Positions 63,669 to 64,000 of a stretch of DNA of 64,000 bases are shown piece after piece. Position 1 is the stretch's first letter. Each line of letters starts with the position of its first letter. The position numbers were made by a program, and so were the translations under genes. The notes below the pieces were generated by a model. That model ran no database searches, was not told the origin of the DNA, and saw nothing but the letters and a program-made list of their open reading frames with translations. Origin of the DNA: JAXGPX01 sp040766745 (lineage in GTDB: Bacteria > Bacillota > Sulfobacillia > Fermentithermobacillales > Fermentithermobacillaceae); the NCBI GenBank assembly GCA_040766745.1, contig JAXGPX010000005.1, forward strand, positions 88,429 through 152,428, in the 5' to 3' direction.

Positions 63669-64000
63669 TCAGTTCTCCTCCAATAGTTCGTGCAATCTCT
63701 CAGGATCCCCACGACGGGCGCTGCGTGCTTCAGGGACCACGATATGCCTTTTAACTTGCAAAGGCGGACCGTCGAGCAGATACAGTTCGTCTGCCAGATA
63801 CAGCGCTTCCAATGGATCGTGGGTACTCAGCAAAATCAATCTTTCCGTCGCCTGCGGGGCAATTATGTCCATGACCCGCTTTTTCGTGACCGCGTCCAAA
63901 CCCTTAAATGGTTCATCCATTAACAACAAAGGCGCATCGTAAGCGAGGGCCCGTCCAATGGCGACCCGCCGCCGCATACCGCCGCTCAGTTCTTGTATTA
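63669..64000 (-). CDS. ABC transporter ATPase, C-terminal half, copy 2 (runs off right edge)
   Basis: The frame is open to base 64000. It reads IQELSGGMRRRVAIGRAL, PLLLMDEPFKGLDA and LILLSTHDPLEALYLADEL, then a tail ending RRGDPERLHELLEEN. It matches the truncated copy at 56468-56764 with a constant offset of 7235 bases. Because the window ends at the signature motif, it cannot be told whether this copy is complete (with Walker A) or broken at the same point. It may be the parent of copy 1. The type resembles nitrate/sulfonate/taurine importer ATPases. Confidence 0.8.
   Translation of the reverse strand, partial: IQELSGGMRRRVAIGRALAYDAPLLLMDEPFKGLDAVTKKRVMDIIAPQATERLILLSTHDPLEALYLADELYLLDGPPLQVKRHIVVPEARSARRGDPERLHELLEEN

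Overview
The window looks like the chromosome of a Gram-positive (Firmicutes, clostridial-type) bacterium, perhaps a thermophile related to Carboxydothermus or Moorella. Three things suggest this. The order of housekeeping genes follows the Bacillus/Clostridium pattern (yqfC-yqfD-phoH-pgpH-ybeY-dgkA-recO-glyQ-glyS-ppsR-dnaG-rpoD and hrcA-dnaJ-rsmE-mtaB-rpsU). The tmRNA tag reads ANTNYALAA. Strong Shine-Dalgarno sites precede many GTG and TTG starts. The species cannot be named from sequence alone.

Layout. 1-2.5 kb: the end of an operon of unknown membrane proteins, closed by a clear terminator. 2.7-8.4 kb: a methyltransferase, tmRNA (ssrA) and smpB; between the last two lie a lipoprotein, a small unknown gene, a decayed IS30 transposase, and second copies of the ssrA promoter and of the lipoprotein 3' end. 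8.8-17.9 kb: a glycolytic operon read right to left (gap, pgk, tpiA, gpmI, eno, secG, hppA) behind a promoter that carries a palindrome. 18.2-19.5 kb: a two-gene chromate-type transporter. 20.3-39 kb: rpoD, dnaG, ppdK, ppsR, glyS, glyQ, recO, dgkA, ybeY, pgpH, phoH, yqfD, yqfC and rpsU. 39-48.8 kb: ddl, mtaB, a polysaccharide deacetylase, rsmE, dnaJ, an archaeal-type (group II-like) chaperonin and hrcA, behind a sigma-A promoter and a perfect CIRCE operator. 49-54.8 kb: an oligopeptide ABC transporter with intact binding protein and first permease but a broken second permease and a frameshifted fused ATPase. 55-56.8 kb: a frameshifted membrane gene, a toxin-antitoxin pair and a truncated ABC ATPase. 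57.5-63.6 kb: two secreted surface proteins, one with SLH domains, divergent from a membrane-bound LuxR-type regulator. The right edge holds a second copy of the ABC ATPase fragment.

How the genes fit together. The glycolytic operon ends in a K+-type membrane pyrophosphatase, and PPDK with its regulator lies nearby, so carbon flow appears tied to pyrophosphate. tmRNA and SmpB form the ribosome-rescue pair. HrcA, CIRCE, the chaperonin and DnaJ form one heat-shock operon in which the chaperonin occupies the place normally held by grpE and dnaK.

The most unusual signals are (1) that chaperonin locus and (2) a family of roughly 61-bp tandem repeats in at least four separate intergenic arrays, which share a core near ACCGTTCAACCGGC although their sequences have diverged. 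A separate 29-bp palindrome occurs nine times, often touching stop codons, and several shorter minisatellites (13, 15 and 17 bp, plus an in-frame 60-bp repeat in mtaB) also occur.
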